From contig NZ_VLKF01000001.1 of the NCBI RefSeq assembly GCF_007994135.1, forward strand, positions 4,340,001 through 4,404,000: a stretch of DNA of 64,000 bases, in the 5' to 3' direction. Below the pieces are notes generated by a model, which made no database searches, had not been told where the DNA came from, and worked only from the letters and a program-made list of their open reading frames with translations. Both the position numbers and the translations under genes were made by a program. Within the stretch, counting starts at the first letter, position 1; the number at the start of each line of letters is the position of its first letter. This stretch comes from Modestobacter roseus (GTDB lineage: Bacteria > Actinomycetota > Actinomycetes > Mycobacteriales > Geodermatophilaceae). Below are positions 37,905-47,400 of this stretch, one piece after another.

Positions 37905-38090
37905 CTGGATGTCCGGGCCGGGCGACCTGTGTCCCCGGGCTCCACTTGATAACTGCCGCTGGGGACTACCGCTCCGACCTCGGTCGGGGGTCTGGAGCCT
38001 CAGATGTGCAAAACGCCGCGAGGCGACCAGCGTCCGGTCCGGACCCCACGCAGCACCACCCGAGAACGCAGCACCACCCGAGAACAGCAC
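37905..38090 (+). ncRNA. candidate structured RNA in a convergent intergenic region
   Basis: The 315-base gap between two convergent genes holds no plausible coding frame. It contains stem-loops: CCGACC/GGTCGG at about 37975, GTCCG/CGGAC at about 38035, and CGCC-GCGA-GGCG with a GNRA-type loop near 38018. GGCTCCA (37939) is complementary to TGGAGCC (37991). TACAGT at 37898-37903 could be a -10, and a strong terminator follows. No known RNA family was recognised. Confidence 0.35.
38048..38083. repeat. perfect 18-bp tandem duplication
   Basis: ACGCAGCACCACCCGAGA occurs twice in tandem, followed by a partial third copy (ACAGCAC). It lies in the convergent gap just before the terminator. Confidence 0.9.
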
Positions 38091-38116
38091 GGCCCCCGAC
38101 CACGTGGTCGGGGGCC
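38091..38116. terminator. bidirectional terminator between the convergent gap and zwf
   Basis: A perfect 13-bp palindrome (GGCCCCCGACCAC and its complement) without spacer, 16 bases past the zwf stop codon. It would end zwf transcription on the minus strand and any plus-strand transcript from the gap. Confidence 0.8.
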
Positions 38117-38131
38117 GTTCTGCGGTGTTGC

Positions 38132-39553
38132 TCAGTCCTCCGTCTGGCCCAGCAGCCAGCCGTGCTCGCCGGCCAGCCGGTTGGCCTCGACCGGACCCCA
38201 CGAGTCGGGCGCGTAGCGGTGCACCTCGGGCCGGTCGTCGAGCACCGGCTGGAGTGCCCGCCAGGTCTGGGCCAGCCCCTCGCTGGTGGTGAACAGCGAC
38301 CGGTCGCCGACCAGCACGTCGTGGATCAGCGAGACGTAGGGCGGCAGCGGCTCGCCGCCGGGGATCGCCGACAGGTCCAGCGACACCCGCGCCGGCGCCA
38401 TCGCCAGGTCCGGGCCGGGCTTCTTGGCCATCACGTCGATGTCCACCGAGCCGGCGCCGGCCAGCGACAGGGAGATGACGTTGCCGTTGGCCGGGACGTC
38501 GTCCACCGGGCCCTTCGGGCGGTGCAGGATGAGGCTGACCCGCTGCTGCTTGGCCGCCAGCCGCTTGCCGGTGCGCAGCAGGAACGGCACCCCGCGCCAG
38601 CGGCCGGAGTCGATGCACAGCCGGGCGGCGACGAACGTGTCGGTGTCGCTGTCGTCGGGGACGCCGTCCAGGTCGCGGTAGCCGTCGAACTGCCCGAGGA
38701 CGACGTCGTCGGGCTCCAGCGGCCGGAACTTGGACAGCACCGACTCGCGGGCGGCGAGGATGTCGTGGGCGGCGAAGCTGACCGGTGGCTCCATCGCGAC
38801 CTCGGCGGCGACCTGGAACAGGTGGGTCACCAGCATGTCCAGCGTCGCGCCGGTGGCGTCGTAGAAGTCGGCGCGGTCGGCGACGTCGAGGTCCTCGGGG
38901 ACGTCGATCTGCACCTGGGCGACGTGCTCGCGGCTCCACACGTGCTCGAACAGGCCGTTGGCGAACCGCAGGGCGTGCAGGTCCTGGGTGCCCTCCTTGC
39001 CCAGGAAGTGGTCGATCCGGAAGACCTGCTCCTCGTCGAAGACCGAGTGCACGACGCCGTCCAGCTCGCGGAAGCCCTCGGGGGAGTCGCCGAAGGGCTT
39101 CTCGTAGACGATCCGGGCGGCCTCGGCCAGCCCGTGTGCGCCGATCGCCTTCGTGTACCCGGTGAACGCCTTCGGCGGCAGCGAGAGGTAGTGGACGACC
39201 TGCGCGTCCTCGCCGATCTCGGCGCGGGCCTTGGCCACCACGTCGAGCAGCTGGCCCGGGTCGTCGACGGTGAACCCGCCGCCGGCGAAGCGGAGCCGGG
39301 GGGCGAACTCGTCCCACGGGCCCTCGTCGGGGGAGGGGCCGAACTCGGTCAGCGAGTCGCGGACGTGGTCGACGAACTCCTCGTCGCTCCGCTCACCGCG
39401 GCCACTGCCGATCAGCCGCCACTCGTCGGGCAGCAGGCCGTGCTGGGCGAGCTGGAAGAACGCCGGGAGCACCATCCGGCGGGCCAGGTCGCCGGTCGCG
39501 CCGTACAGCACGAACACGGTCGGGGTCAGGTCGTTCGCGCCGTTCTCGGGCAC
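38132..39553 (-). CDS. zwf: glucose-6-phosphate 1-dehydrogenase
   Basis: Zwf oxidises glucose 6-phosphate to 6-phosphogluconolactone, producing NADPH. The 473-residue protein carries the nucleotide-binding GATGDLARR, YEKPFG, and the active-site RIDHFLGKE. The length is slightly below the usual 490-510. The GTG start has GAGAGGA 6 bases upstream. It is isolated here; opcA, tal, tkt or pgl are not next to it, so this may be the second zwf of the genome. Confidence 0.95.
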   Translation of the reverse strand: MPENGANDLTPTVFVLYGATGDLARRMVLPAFFQLAQHGLLPDEWRLIGSGRGERSDEEFVDHVRDSLTEFGPSPDEGPWDEFAPRLRFAGGGFTVDDPGQLLDVVAKARAEIGEDAQVVHYLSLPPKAFTGYTKAIGAHGLAEAARIVYEKPFGDSPEGFRELDGVVHSVFDEEQVFRIDHFLGKEGTQDLHALRFANGLFEHVWSREHVAQVQIDVPEDLDVADRADFYDATGATLDMLVTHLFQVAAEVAMEPPVSFAAHDILAARESVLSKFRPLEPDDVVLGQFDGYRDLDGVPDDSDTDTFVAARLCIDSGRWRGVPFLLRTGKRLAAKQQRVSLILHRPKGPVDDVPANGNVISLSLAGAGSVDIDVMAKKPGPDLAMAPARVSLDLSAIPGGEPLPPYVSLIHDVLVGDRSLFTTSEGLAQTWRALQPVLDDRPEVHRYAPDSWGPVEANRLAGEHGWLLGQTED

Positions 39554-39749
39554 TGTCGTCCTCTCACACACGTCGTCCGGCCGGGTCCCCCACGGGGCCG
39601 GCTCTCGGGGGATGCTGCCCACGACGGCGGGGGTGCACCGAGCTCTCCGGGGCAACCGCCCGGTGCCCGGCAGTCTTCCCCATCCCCGCGGGGACGCGCG
39701 CGTCGATCGCGGTGTGTGCGCCGCAGCCGGGAGTGGGCAGTCACAGGGC

Positions 39750-40262
39750 ATGAGACGACCTGCGCTGCTCGCCCTGCCCGCTGCCGCCGTCCTCGCCCTG
39801 ACCGCCTGCGGTGGGGACACCGAGGAGGACCCGACCCCCGCCGTCGGCACGACGTTCGCCGACGAGGACGAGCCGGACTCGGCTGCCCCGACCGAGACCG
39901 GCCGGGCCTCGGGCGCGCTGATCTCCGAGCTGGAGTTCGAGGACCAGTCCGGCGACGGCAGCTCGGCCACCGTCGCCCGGGTGGCGCTGACCGTCGACGG
40001 CTTCGTCGCGGTCTTCCCCGACGACGCGGACGACGACAGCGCGGAGGGCCTGCTCGGCTCCACCGCCGTCGAGGCCGGGGAGGCGACCGACGTCGAGGTG
40101 CCGTTGTCGCCGGCGCTGACCGAGGACGCCGAGCTGGAGGCCGTCCTCTACGGCGACACCGACGAGGACGGCGAGTTCGACCCGACGATCGACCAGCGCA
40201 TCCCCGACACCGACGACCCGGAGGACGACGTCACCGAGGACGCCTCGTACACGGTGCAGTGA
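39750..40262 (+). CDS. acidic secreted lipoprotein
   Basis: The 170-residue protein has a signal peptide with lipobox LTAC (Cys about 20). The mature part is strongly acidic: a Thr/Asp/Glu spacer, then a beta-rich domain of about 110 residues (SGALISELEFEDQSGDG, GFVAVFPDDADDD, EDAELEAVLYGDTDEDGEFDP) similar to the DUF7282 family of surface proteins of unknown role. It is divergent from zwf and followed by a clear terminator. Confidence 0.85.
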   Translation: MRRPALLALPAAAVLALTACGGDTEEDPTPAVGTTFADEDEPDSAAPTETGRASGALISELEFEDQSGDGSSATVARVALTVDGFVAVFPDDADDDSAEGLLGSTAVEAGEATDVEVPLSPALTEDAELEAVLYGDTDEDGEFDPTIDQRIPDTDDPEDDVTEDASYTVQ

Positions 40263-40269
40263 CGCCGGC

Positions 40270-40303
40270 TGAGGCCCCTCGGCCGCGCGACTGAGGGGCC
40301 TCA
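40270..40303 (+). terminator. terminator of the acidic lipoprotein gene
   Basis: TGAGGCCCCTC and GAGGGGCCTCA form an 11-bp stem around a 12-base loop, 7 bases after the stop codon. Confidence 0.8.
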
Positions 40304-40407
40304 GGACGCCGGGATCCCGCAGGACTGCCCGATCACCCGATGCCCGCCCCGCCGCCTCACGACGACCGTCCTTCTCGTCCACCACCGGACGACACGAGGA
40401 GACGGTC

Positions 40408-40533
40408 ATGGCGCACTACCCCAACCCCGCCCTGGAGGCCGAGCTGGCCTACCGCCGGGAGCTGGTCGAGCGGTCCTTCGCCCGGGGCAGCCGGCGCGGG
40501 TCCTGGACGGCGCGCCGGCGGCGGGCGCACTGA
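40408..40533 (+). CDS. 41-residue basic small protein
   Basis: An ATG with GAGGAGA 8 bases upstream opens a 41-residue frame (MAHYPNPALEAELAYRRELV to ...ARRRRAH). The first half is helical and acidic-amphipathic, the second is very basic. Good ribosome-binding site and spacing argue for translation; there is no family match. It sits just before the LuxR regulator gene and may be co-transcribed or act as a leader peptide. Confidence 0.5.
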   Translation: MAHYPNPALEAELAYRRELVERSFARGSRRGSWTARRRRAH

Positions 40534-40580
40534 AGCGCGGAGCCGCCGTCGCGTCGGTGGCCCGTGCCACGATCGGCGGC

Positions 40581-43544
40581 GTGCCGCGCTGGGACGAGGG
40601 TCCGCTGGTCGGCCGGGCGAGCGAGCTCGCCCGGCTGCTGGCGCACGTCGACGCGGCCGCCGCGGGGCGCCCCTCCGGGGTGCTGGTCGCCGGCGACGCG
40701 GGGGCGGGCAAGACGCGGTTGCTCGACGAGCTGTCCCGGCGGGCCGCGGAACGCGGCGTGCGGGTGCTCACCGGGCACTGCATCGACCTGGGCGACGTCG
40801 GGCTGCCGTACCTGCCCTTCGTCGACCTGCTGCGGCCGGTGGCCGCCGACCCCGAGCTGGCGCCGGTGCTGGCCCGCCGGCCCGTGCTGGCCGGCCTGCT
40901 CGGCGGCGGCTCGGTGCCCGAGCGGCCCGGCCCGGAGCTCGGCCCGCCGTCGCCGCACCGCACCCTGAGCCCCCCGGACGACGACGGCCGGCTCCAGCTG
41001 TTCGAGTCCGTGGCGGGGCTGCTGGGCGAGCTGGCCACGGAGCAGCCGGTGCTCGTGGTGCTGGAGGACCTGCACTGGGCCGACCGCTCCAGCCGCGACC
41101 TGCTGCGCTACCTGCTGGCCCGGCTGGTCGACGAGCGGGTCGCCGTCGTCGCCTCCTACCGCGCCGACGACCTGCACCGCCGGCACCCGCTGCGCCCACT
41201 GCTCGCCGAGCTGGTGCGGCTGCCCGGGGTCGAGCGGCTGGCCCTGGAGCCGCTGCCGGACGCCGACGTGCAGGTGCTGGTGCGCCGGCTCGGCTCCGGC
41301 CTGCCGGGGTCGACCGTCGAGGACGTCGTGGCCCGCGCGGAGGGCAACGCCTTCTACGCGGAGGAGCTGGTCGCCGCGGGGCTGACGGGGGAGGCGCTGC
41401 CCGGTGCGCTGTCCGACGTGCTCCTGGCCCGCGTCGAGCAGCTCGGCCCCACCGCGCAGCAGGTGCTGCGGGTGGCCGCCGTCGCCGGTCGCTCGGTGCG
41501 GCACGAGCTGGTCGCCGCTGTCGGCGGGCAGGCGCCGGCCGAGCTCGAGGCGGCGCTGGCCGAGGCGGTGCACCGGCACCTGCTGGTGGTCTCCGACGAC
41601 GGCCGCTACCGGTTCCGGCACGCGCTGCTGCGGGAGGCGGTGCTCGCCGACCTGCTGCCGGGCGAGCGGGTGCGCCTGCACGCTGCGGTGGCGGCGCAGC
41701 TGGCCGCCCGGCCGGAGACGGGGACGGCGGCCGAGCGCGCCCACCACCTGCGCGAGAGCAACGACCTGCCCGGCGCGCTGACCGCGTCGCTGGAGGCGGC
41801 GAATGCGGCGCGCCGGGTGGGGGCACCGGCCGAGCAGCTGCAGCACCTGGAGGCGGTGCTCGCGCTCTGGGCCGCGGTGCCCGACGCGGCCGAGCGCGCC
41901 GGTCGCCCGCAGGAGGCGGTGCTGCTCGACACGGCGGCCGCGGCCCGGGCGGTCGGCGACCTGCACCGCGCGGTGGCGCTGCTGCACGCGGCCGGGGAGC
42001 TGCTCGGCGCCGACGGCGACCGGGAGGCCCGCGCGCGGGTGCACTACACGCTGGCCCAGCTGTTGAGCCGGATCGAGGAGGCGGCCGACGCGCACCGCGA
42101 GAGCAGCGCCGCGCTGGCGCTGGTGCCGGCCCAGCCGCCCTCGGTGGTGCGCACCTGGGCGGCGGCGACGCACGCGCGCACCAGCTTCGCCCTCGGCCGG
42201 GTGCCGGAGGCGACCGCGGCGGCGGAGGAGGCGCTCGCGGCGGCCGACGCCCTCGGGCTGGACAGCGCGTGGGCCGACACTGCCGTCTCCTTGGCCCGGG
42301 GCCCGGCGGGCGGGGACGCGGCGGTGGTGCGGGCGCGGCTGGAGGAGGCCCGGGCGCGGGCCGAGCGGTCCGGCGACGCCGACGTCGAGACGCGGGTGTG
42401 GTTCAGCCTGGCGATCACCGCCCACGACTGCGGGGAGGTCGAGGAGGCGCTCGGGTACGCGACGGCGGGCCTGGCCCGGGCGCGGGAGCTGAACGTCGAG
42501 TGGTCGTTCTACGGCGCGGAGCTGCGGCACCTGGAGGTGCTGACCCGGCACGCCCTGGGCGACTGGGACGGTGCACTGGCCGCGGCCGATGTGCTGGCCC
42601 GGGTGCCGGAGATGGCCGCCCACGTGCGCGCCGACGGGCTGCTGGTGCTCGTCGGCCGGGGCGACCCGGCGGCCGCGGAACGGCTGGAGTGGGCCCGCGG
42701 CCTGGCCGCGCGCTGGGACACCCACGTGCTGCTGCTGGTGGCGATCACCACGGCCGAGCTGGAGCTGGCCGTGCGGGACGGCGACCCGGAGACCGCGGTC
42801 GAACGCGCACGGACGGCGGACCGGCGGCTGCAGGAGCTCTGGGGACCCGACCGGCCGGTGTCGCTGCGGCTGATGGCGACCGCGCTGGCCGCGGTCGCCG
42901 ATGCGGCGGCGGGAGCCCGGCGGGCCGGGGACACCGCAGGCGAGGCCCGCTGGGTGGCCGAGGCCGAGGAGCTGGCCGCGCTCGGCCGGGCGGCGGGTGC
43001 GGCGGCGGTCGCGGCGTACGGGCCGTTGGGGCGGGAGGGCCGGGCGTGGACCACCCGGCTGTCCGCCGAACTGGCGCGGGCGCAGGGCGCGCCCGCTGCG
43101 GAGCTGTGGCGGCAGGCGGTCGCGGAGTTCGGGTACGGGCACGTGTACGAGCAGGCCCGGTCCCGGCTGCGGCTGGCCGAGGCGCTGCTCGCCGGCGACG
43201 ACCGCGCGGGCGCGGCGGCCGAGCTGGCCGCCGCCCACGAGGTGGCGGTCCGGCTGGGCGCCGGGCCGCTGCGGACGGCGGTGGAGGCGCTGGCCCGCCG
43301 CGGCCGGCTGGACCTGCCCGGCGTGCGTGCCGTCGAGGCCGACGCCGTGTTCACCCCGCGGGAGACGGAGGTGCTCGCGCTGGTCGCGCAGGGGCGCACC
43401 AACCGGCAGATCGGGGCGGAGTTGTTCATCAGCGAGAAGACCGCCAGCGTGCACGTGAGCAACATCCTGGCCAAGCTCGGCGCCGCCAGCCGGGCGGAGG
43501 CGGTCGCCCTCGCCGCCGCCCGCGGCCTGCTCAGCGGCGGATGA
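40581..43544 (+). CDS. LuxR-family ATPase regulator (LAL/MalT-like)
   Basis: The large regulator has 987 residues. An N-terminal AAA/STAND ATPase carries Walker A GDAGAGKT (38-45) and Walker B VLVVLEDLHWAD. A middle region of about 500 residues is rich in helical repeats (TPR-like), and a C-terminal LuxR helix-turn-helix (FTPRETEVLALVAQGRTNRQ, about 924-980) binds DNA. These are signal-activated transcription factors, often for secondary metabolism or sugar use. CACGAT lies 7 bases ahead of the GTG at 40581, favouring it over the GTG 24 bases upstream. It overlaps pspC convergently by 14 bases. Confidence 0.92.
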   Translation: MPRWDEGPLVGRASELARLLAHVDAAAAGRPSGVLVAGDAGAGKTRLLDELSRRAAERGVRVLTGHCIDLGDVGLPYLPFVDLLRPVAADPELAPVLARRPVLAGLLGGGSVPERPGPELGPPSPHRTLSPPDDDGRLQLFESVAGLLGELATEQPVLVVLEDLHWADRSSRDLLRYLLARLVDERVAVVASYRADDLHRRHPLRPLLAELVRLPGVERLALEPLPDADVQVLVRRLGSGLPGSTVEDVVARAEGNAFYAEELVAAGLTGEALPGALSDVLLARVEQLGPTAQQVLRVAAVAGRSVRHELVAAVGGQAPAELEAALAEAVHRHLLVVSDDGRYRFRHALLREAVLADLLPGERVRLHAAVAAQLAARPETGTAAERAHHLRESNDLPGALTASLEAANAARRVGAPAEQLQHLEAVLALWAAVPDAAERAGRPQEAVLLDTAAAARAVGDLHRAVALLHAAGELLGADGDREARARVHYTLAQLLSRIEEAADAHRESSAALALVPAQPPSVVRTWAAATHARTSFALGRVPEATAAAEEALAAADALGLDSAWADTAVSLARGPAGGDAAVVRARLEEARARAERSGDADVETRVWFSLAITAHDCGEVEEALGYATAGLARARELNVEWSFYGAELRHLEVLTRHALGDWDGALAAADVLARVPEMAAHVRADGLLVLVGRGDPAAAERLEWARGLAARWDTHVLLLVAITTAELELAVRDGDPETAVERARTADRRLQELWGPDRPVSLRLMATALAAVADAAAGARRAGDTAGEARWVAEAEELAALGRAAGAAAVAAYGPLGREGRAWTTRLSAELARAQGAPAAELWRQAVAEFGYGHVYEQARSRLRLAEALLAGDDRAGAAAELAAAHEVAVRLGAGPLRTAVEALARRGRLDLPGVRAVEADAVFTPRETEVLALVAQGRTNRQIGAELFISEKTASVHVSNILAKLGAASRAEAVALAAARGLLSGG

Positions 43545-43869
43545 CCGCCCGGCGCAGCTTCTCGACCCACTCGTCCAGCACGTTCGTGCGGTCGTCGGGC
43601 GTGGCGGGGGCGGTGGGCATCAACAGCCACAGCGCCAGGTAGAGCCAGAACCCGGCGCCGCCGGCGACGACCAGCGCGACGAACCCGAGCCGCCACAGCA
43701 GTGCGTCGATGCCGGTGTGCGCGGCCAGTCCGGCGGCGACGCCACCGACCACCAGGTGGCTGCGGTCCCGCCGCAACGGCGGTCGCTCGGCGTCGGGGCT
43801 CTCGCCGCGCGGCGCCTCCGCCTGCGGGAGCTCAGTGGACGGGGTGGCGTTGGTGCCGGTCTCGGTCAT
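43531..43869 (-). CDS. PspC-domain membrane protein
   Basis: The 112-residue protein has an N-terminal disordered acidic segment, the PspC domain with SHLVVGGVAAGLAAHTGID and a hydrophobic helix VALVVAGGAGFWLYLALWLL, and a basic tail. PspC domains partner with anti-stress or two-component sensors at the membrane. It is convergent with and overlaps the LuxR gene by 14 bases. The ATG start is likely. Confidence 0.82.
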   Translation of the reverse strand: MTETGTNATPSTELPQAEAPRGESPDAERPPLRRDRSHLVVGGVAAGLAAHTGIDALLWRLGFVALVVAGGAGFWLYLALWLLMPTAPATPDDRTNVLDEWVEKLRRAVIRR

Positions 43870-44063
43870 GACTCGAGCCTGCGCGCGGCGACGTCGCCGT
43901 GGCATCGGGGAAGTCCCGGATCCGCCCCTGGTCTCGCAGCTCAGAGGCCGACTCGGGGTACCCGGAGTAGTTCGGGCAACGAAGCGGACCAAGTCAGGTG
44001 GCGGAGTCGGCTGAGCCCGACTTCTGAGGCGCCTCTGACTGCTGGTAACGAAGTGGCAACTGA

Positions 44064-44092
44064 TTGCAGTCAGGGGTCTTGCGGACCATGAT
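44064..44092 (+). promoter_or_regulatory. promoter of the RHS gene
   Basis: TTGCAG (44064-44069), a 17-base spacer and CATGAT (44087-44092) form a plausible housekeeping promoter about 90 bases ahead of the RHS start. The rest of the 312-base gap shows two AACGAAG(C/T)GG direct repeats at about 43979 and 44047 and no gene. Confidence 0.45.
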
Positions 44093-44181
44093 CGTCCGCT
44101 GTCACTGTGTGCGCGCTGAACGCCCCGGACGGTCACCTCGACGCCTGGATCTGCTCCCTGAACTGGTGAAAGAGGTCCACC

Positions 44182-44403
44182 GTGCGCCATCGGCACGCCT
44201 TCGCTCCTGTCGTCCGCTGGCGCTCTCGTGGCCCCGTGGGCGTGGTACTTGCGGCCACCCTGGTGATGACCATCCTCCAGGGCGCTCCCGCCCAGGCAGC
44301 ACCCGCTCAATCAGCAGCACGGTTGCCCCAGAGCGCCGTCGAGGGCGTGTCCGATGATCGGGTGCCCGCCGAGTCGCGAAGTGCCCGCGCCGGCGACCGC
44401 TGA
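44182..44403 (+). CDS. signal peptide portion of the RHS protein, cut off by a frame change
   Basis: The GTG has AAAGAGG 7 bases upstream, the only good ribosome-binding site of the locus. The 73-residue frame encodes a basic n-region, the hydrophobic stretch [15 protein letters not shown] and an Ala-rich cleavage site, i.e. a Sec signal. It ends at a TGA just as the main RHS frame, one base over, begins a continuous sequence. The two belong to one protein; a +1 change between 44354 and 44403 separates them. Confidence 0.7.
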   Translation: MRHRHAFAPVVRWRSRGPVGVVLAATLVMTILQGAPAQAAPAQSAARLPQSAVEGVSDDRVPAESRSARAGDR

Positions 44404-47400
44404 CCTGTCGGTTCAGCCGCCGCTCGTCGATGAACTCCCGCAGGTCGATCTGCCGGAGATGCCCGACGAGTTCGCGCCGGACGTGGAAGCAGCGTTCGAG
44501 GAGGCGCTTGCCCTGGGCATGGCGGCCGAAACGGGAAACCCGACCGAGATCGCCTCCGCCACGACCGAGTCGACCATCAAGTTCGCGATGCCTGACGGCA
44601 CAGTCCGGGTGGAGACCAGCGCTGGCCCGGTGCGCACGATCGTCGACGGCGAATGGGTACCGGTAGACACCACACTGCGGTTCACCGATGCGGGAGTGCA
44701 GCCCACGGCGGTGGCTGGCGGTGACATCACCTTCTCGGACGGGACCGCCGGTGCACCGATGTCTGCGCTCGGAGACGGTGAGTCCAGCGCTCTGCGAGTT
44801 CACTGGGACGGCGATCTGCCCAGGCCGGAACTGAGCGGCGACACGGCGACGTACCGAGATGTCTTGCCCGATGTCGACCTGGTGCTGACCGCGACACGAA
44901 TTGGCTTCACCCAACAGTTGGTGGTCAACGAGCGCCCACGACCGGACACGCTGCGCGCGCTCAGCCAGCTTGAGTTTCCGTTGGATGCGCGCGGCGCGGA
45001 GCTGGTGCAGAGGGAGTCCGGCGAACTGGAGCTGTCAGACGGCGATGAGGTGGTCGTCCGGGCCGCCGCACCCGTGATGTGGGACGCGCGGATCGATCCG
45101 GAGAGCGGCGAGGCGGCCGTTGTGGAGGCCATCCCGATGGAGCTCGACGAGTCGGGCGAGCCACAGACGGATGCAACGCTGGTGCTGACGCCGGATGTCG
45201 ACTTCCTCACCGACCCCGCGACCGTCTATCCCGTCACGATCGACCCCACGCAGACCCTCTACCTGTACGAGGACACCTACGTCCAGAACAACATCCGCAT
45301 CGACCAGCAGTACTGGCAGCCCAACCTGCTTGTGGGCACCTACAACGGTGGGGGACAGGTCAACCGCTCGCTGATGATGTTCGACGTCGACAACGCGGTG
45401 AACAGGGTCATCACCTCTGCGACGCTCGGATTGTGGGAGAACTGGTCGAGTTCCTGTTCCCCGCGCTGGGTAGACATTCGTGAGGCAGGCTGGTTCGACC
45501 CCTGGTCGGTCATCTGGCCGGGACCGCCGCTCGGTGCGCTCGTGGCCAATGCGAACGTCGCGAAGGGGTACAACGCGTCTTGCCCGGCTGGGTGGGTCGA
45601 CTTCAACATGACCAATTGGACGGCGTTCTTCGCCAACCTCGCGAACAACAAGGGCTCGGAGATGGCCTTGGCGGTCGTCGCGAGCAGCGAGGTGGACAGC
45701 GCTGGCTGGAAGAAGTTCAACTCGGCCAATGCGGCGAACAACTGGCCGACGCTCTACTTCAGCTACGACGGCAACTGTGACCAGTACTGGGGCAACACCA
45801 TCTGTGGCCCCGTGCGGGACAGGTGGTTGGCCATGGGCGGACCGAACTCCTACCTGGGTTACCCCACGACGGCGCAGGTCTGCGGGCTTCGCAACGGAGG
45901 CTGCTTCAACCACTTCGAAGGTGGCTCCATCTACTGGACGCAGGCCACCGGCGCTGTCGACATCGACGTCGACCTGCGGAACCGTTGGTCGGCGTTGGGC
46001 TGGGAGGGTTCTTACCTGGGTTACCCGACGACTCCTACGACGTGTGGTCTGAAGGGCGGTGGGTGCTTCAACCACTTCCAGGGTGGGTCGATCTACTGGA
46101 CGCCTGGCACGGGCCCGGTCGACATCAGGACCGACCTGCGGAACCGCTGGTCGGCGTTGGGCTGGGAGGGTTCTTACCTGGGTTACCCGACGACTCCTAC
46201 GACGTGTGGTCTGAAGGGCGGTGGGTGCTTCAACCACTTCCAGGGTGGGTCGATCTACTGGACGCCTGGCACGGGCCCGGTCGACATCAGGACCGACCTG
46301 CGGAACCGCTGGTCGGCGTTGGGCTGGGAGGGTTCTTACCTGGGTTACCCGACGACTCCTACGACGTGTGGTCTGAAGGACGGCGGCTGTTTCAACCACT
46401 TCCAAGGCGGCTCCATCTACTGGACGCAAGCCACGGGAGCACGCGATGTCCGCGGGCCCACCCGAGATGCCTGGGCCGCGCTTGGTTGGGAGCGCAGTTG
46501 GCTGGGCTATCCGACAGGCGACCCGCAGCCGGTCGCGGGCGGTATCCGCCAGGAGTTCCAAGGCGGCAACATCGTCTGGGACGAGCGCTCGAACACCACC
46601 ATCGTCGGTGCGGGCATGCTGAGGCACCCGACGCAGTTCCAGCGGGTCACTCAGGCGCGGACTCAGTTGAAGGCCACGGCGAAGACCCCGGCCGGAGCGG
46701 GCTCCTACGACGGCGTGCGGTTCGAGTGGCGCCCCTACAGCCTTGCGCCAAGCGACCCATGGGCGTCGGTCAACCCCTCGACGCTGCGTCTGCCCGACGA
46801 GAGCGGGGTGTCGGGCACCTGGCTGCCGCTGGTCGACGAGGATGGCGGCAAGGCGTCGGCGACCTACACCTGGAACGCCACCACGAGCATCCCGGCCGAC
46901 GGGTTGTTCCAGGTCCGTGCCTGCCTGCGACTGGTCGGTGGAGGCGCCGACCGGTGCACCGGGGTCACTCAGATCACCGTCGACCGCGCGGGCCTGACCG
47001 GCGCCAACGCCACCGCCGACGCCGGACCGGGCACCGTCAGCCTGCTCACCGGCGCCTACGCGGTGACCGGTCGCGACGCCGAGGTGACCGCGCCGCACGG
47101 TGGTCTGGCCGCGGTGCGGAACTTCGCCAGCAACGCCCCCGCCCGTCCCGGTCCGCTGGGACCAGGCTGGCGCCTCTCCCTCGCGGTGGACGAGGCCGGT
47201 GCCGACTACGAGAGCCTGACCGACCGGACGAGCACGGTGCTCATCACCCGCGGCGACGGCACCCAGCTGCCTTTTGTCCGCAAGTCCTCGGCGCCGGGCG
47301 ACGTGAACAACTACGTGGCCGAGGGAGAGGCGAGCACCGAGGGCTCGACCCTGACCTTCGAGCCGGGGCCGGCGGGCACCGCGAGCACATACGTCTTGAA

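Noticed and set aside
37809..39317. Minus-strand 502-residue frame opposite the zwf region
   Set aside because: It is an alternative frame of the same strand as zwf, Arg/Pro-rich, while zwf itself carries RIDHFLGKE and normal length.
45979..46464. Repeats as a CRISPR or assembly artefact
   Set aside because: They are in-frame, encode LGFP modules, and are flanked by divergent modules of the same family.
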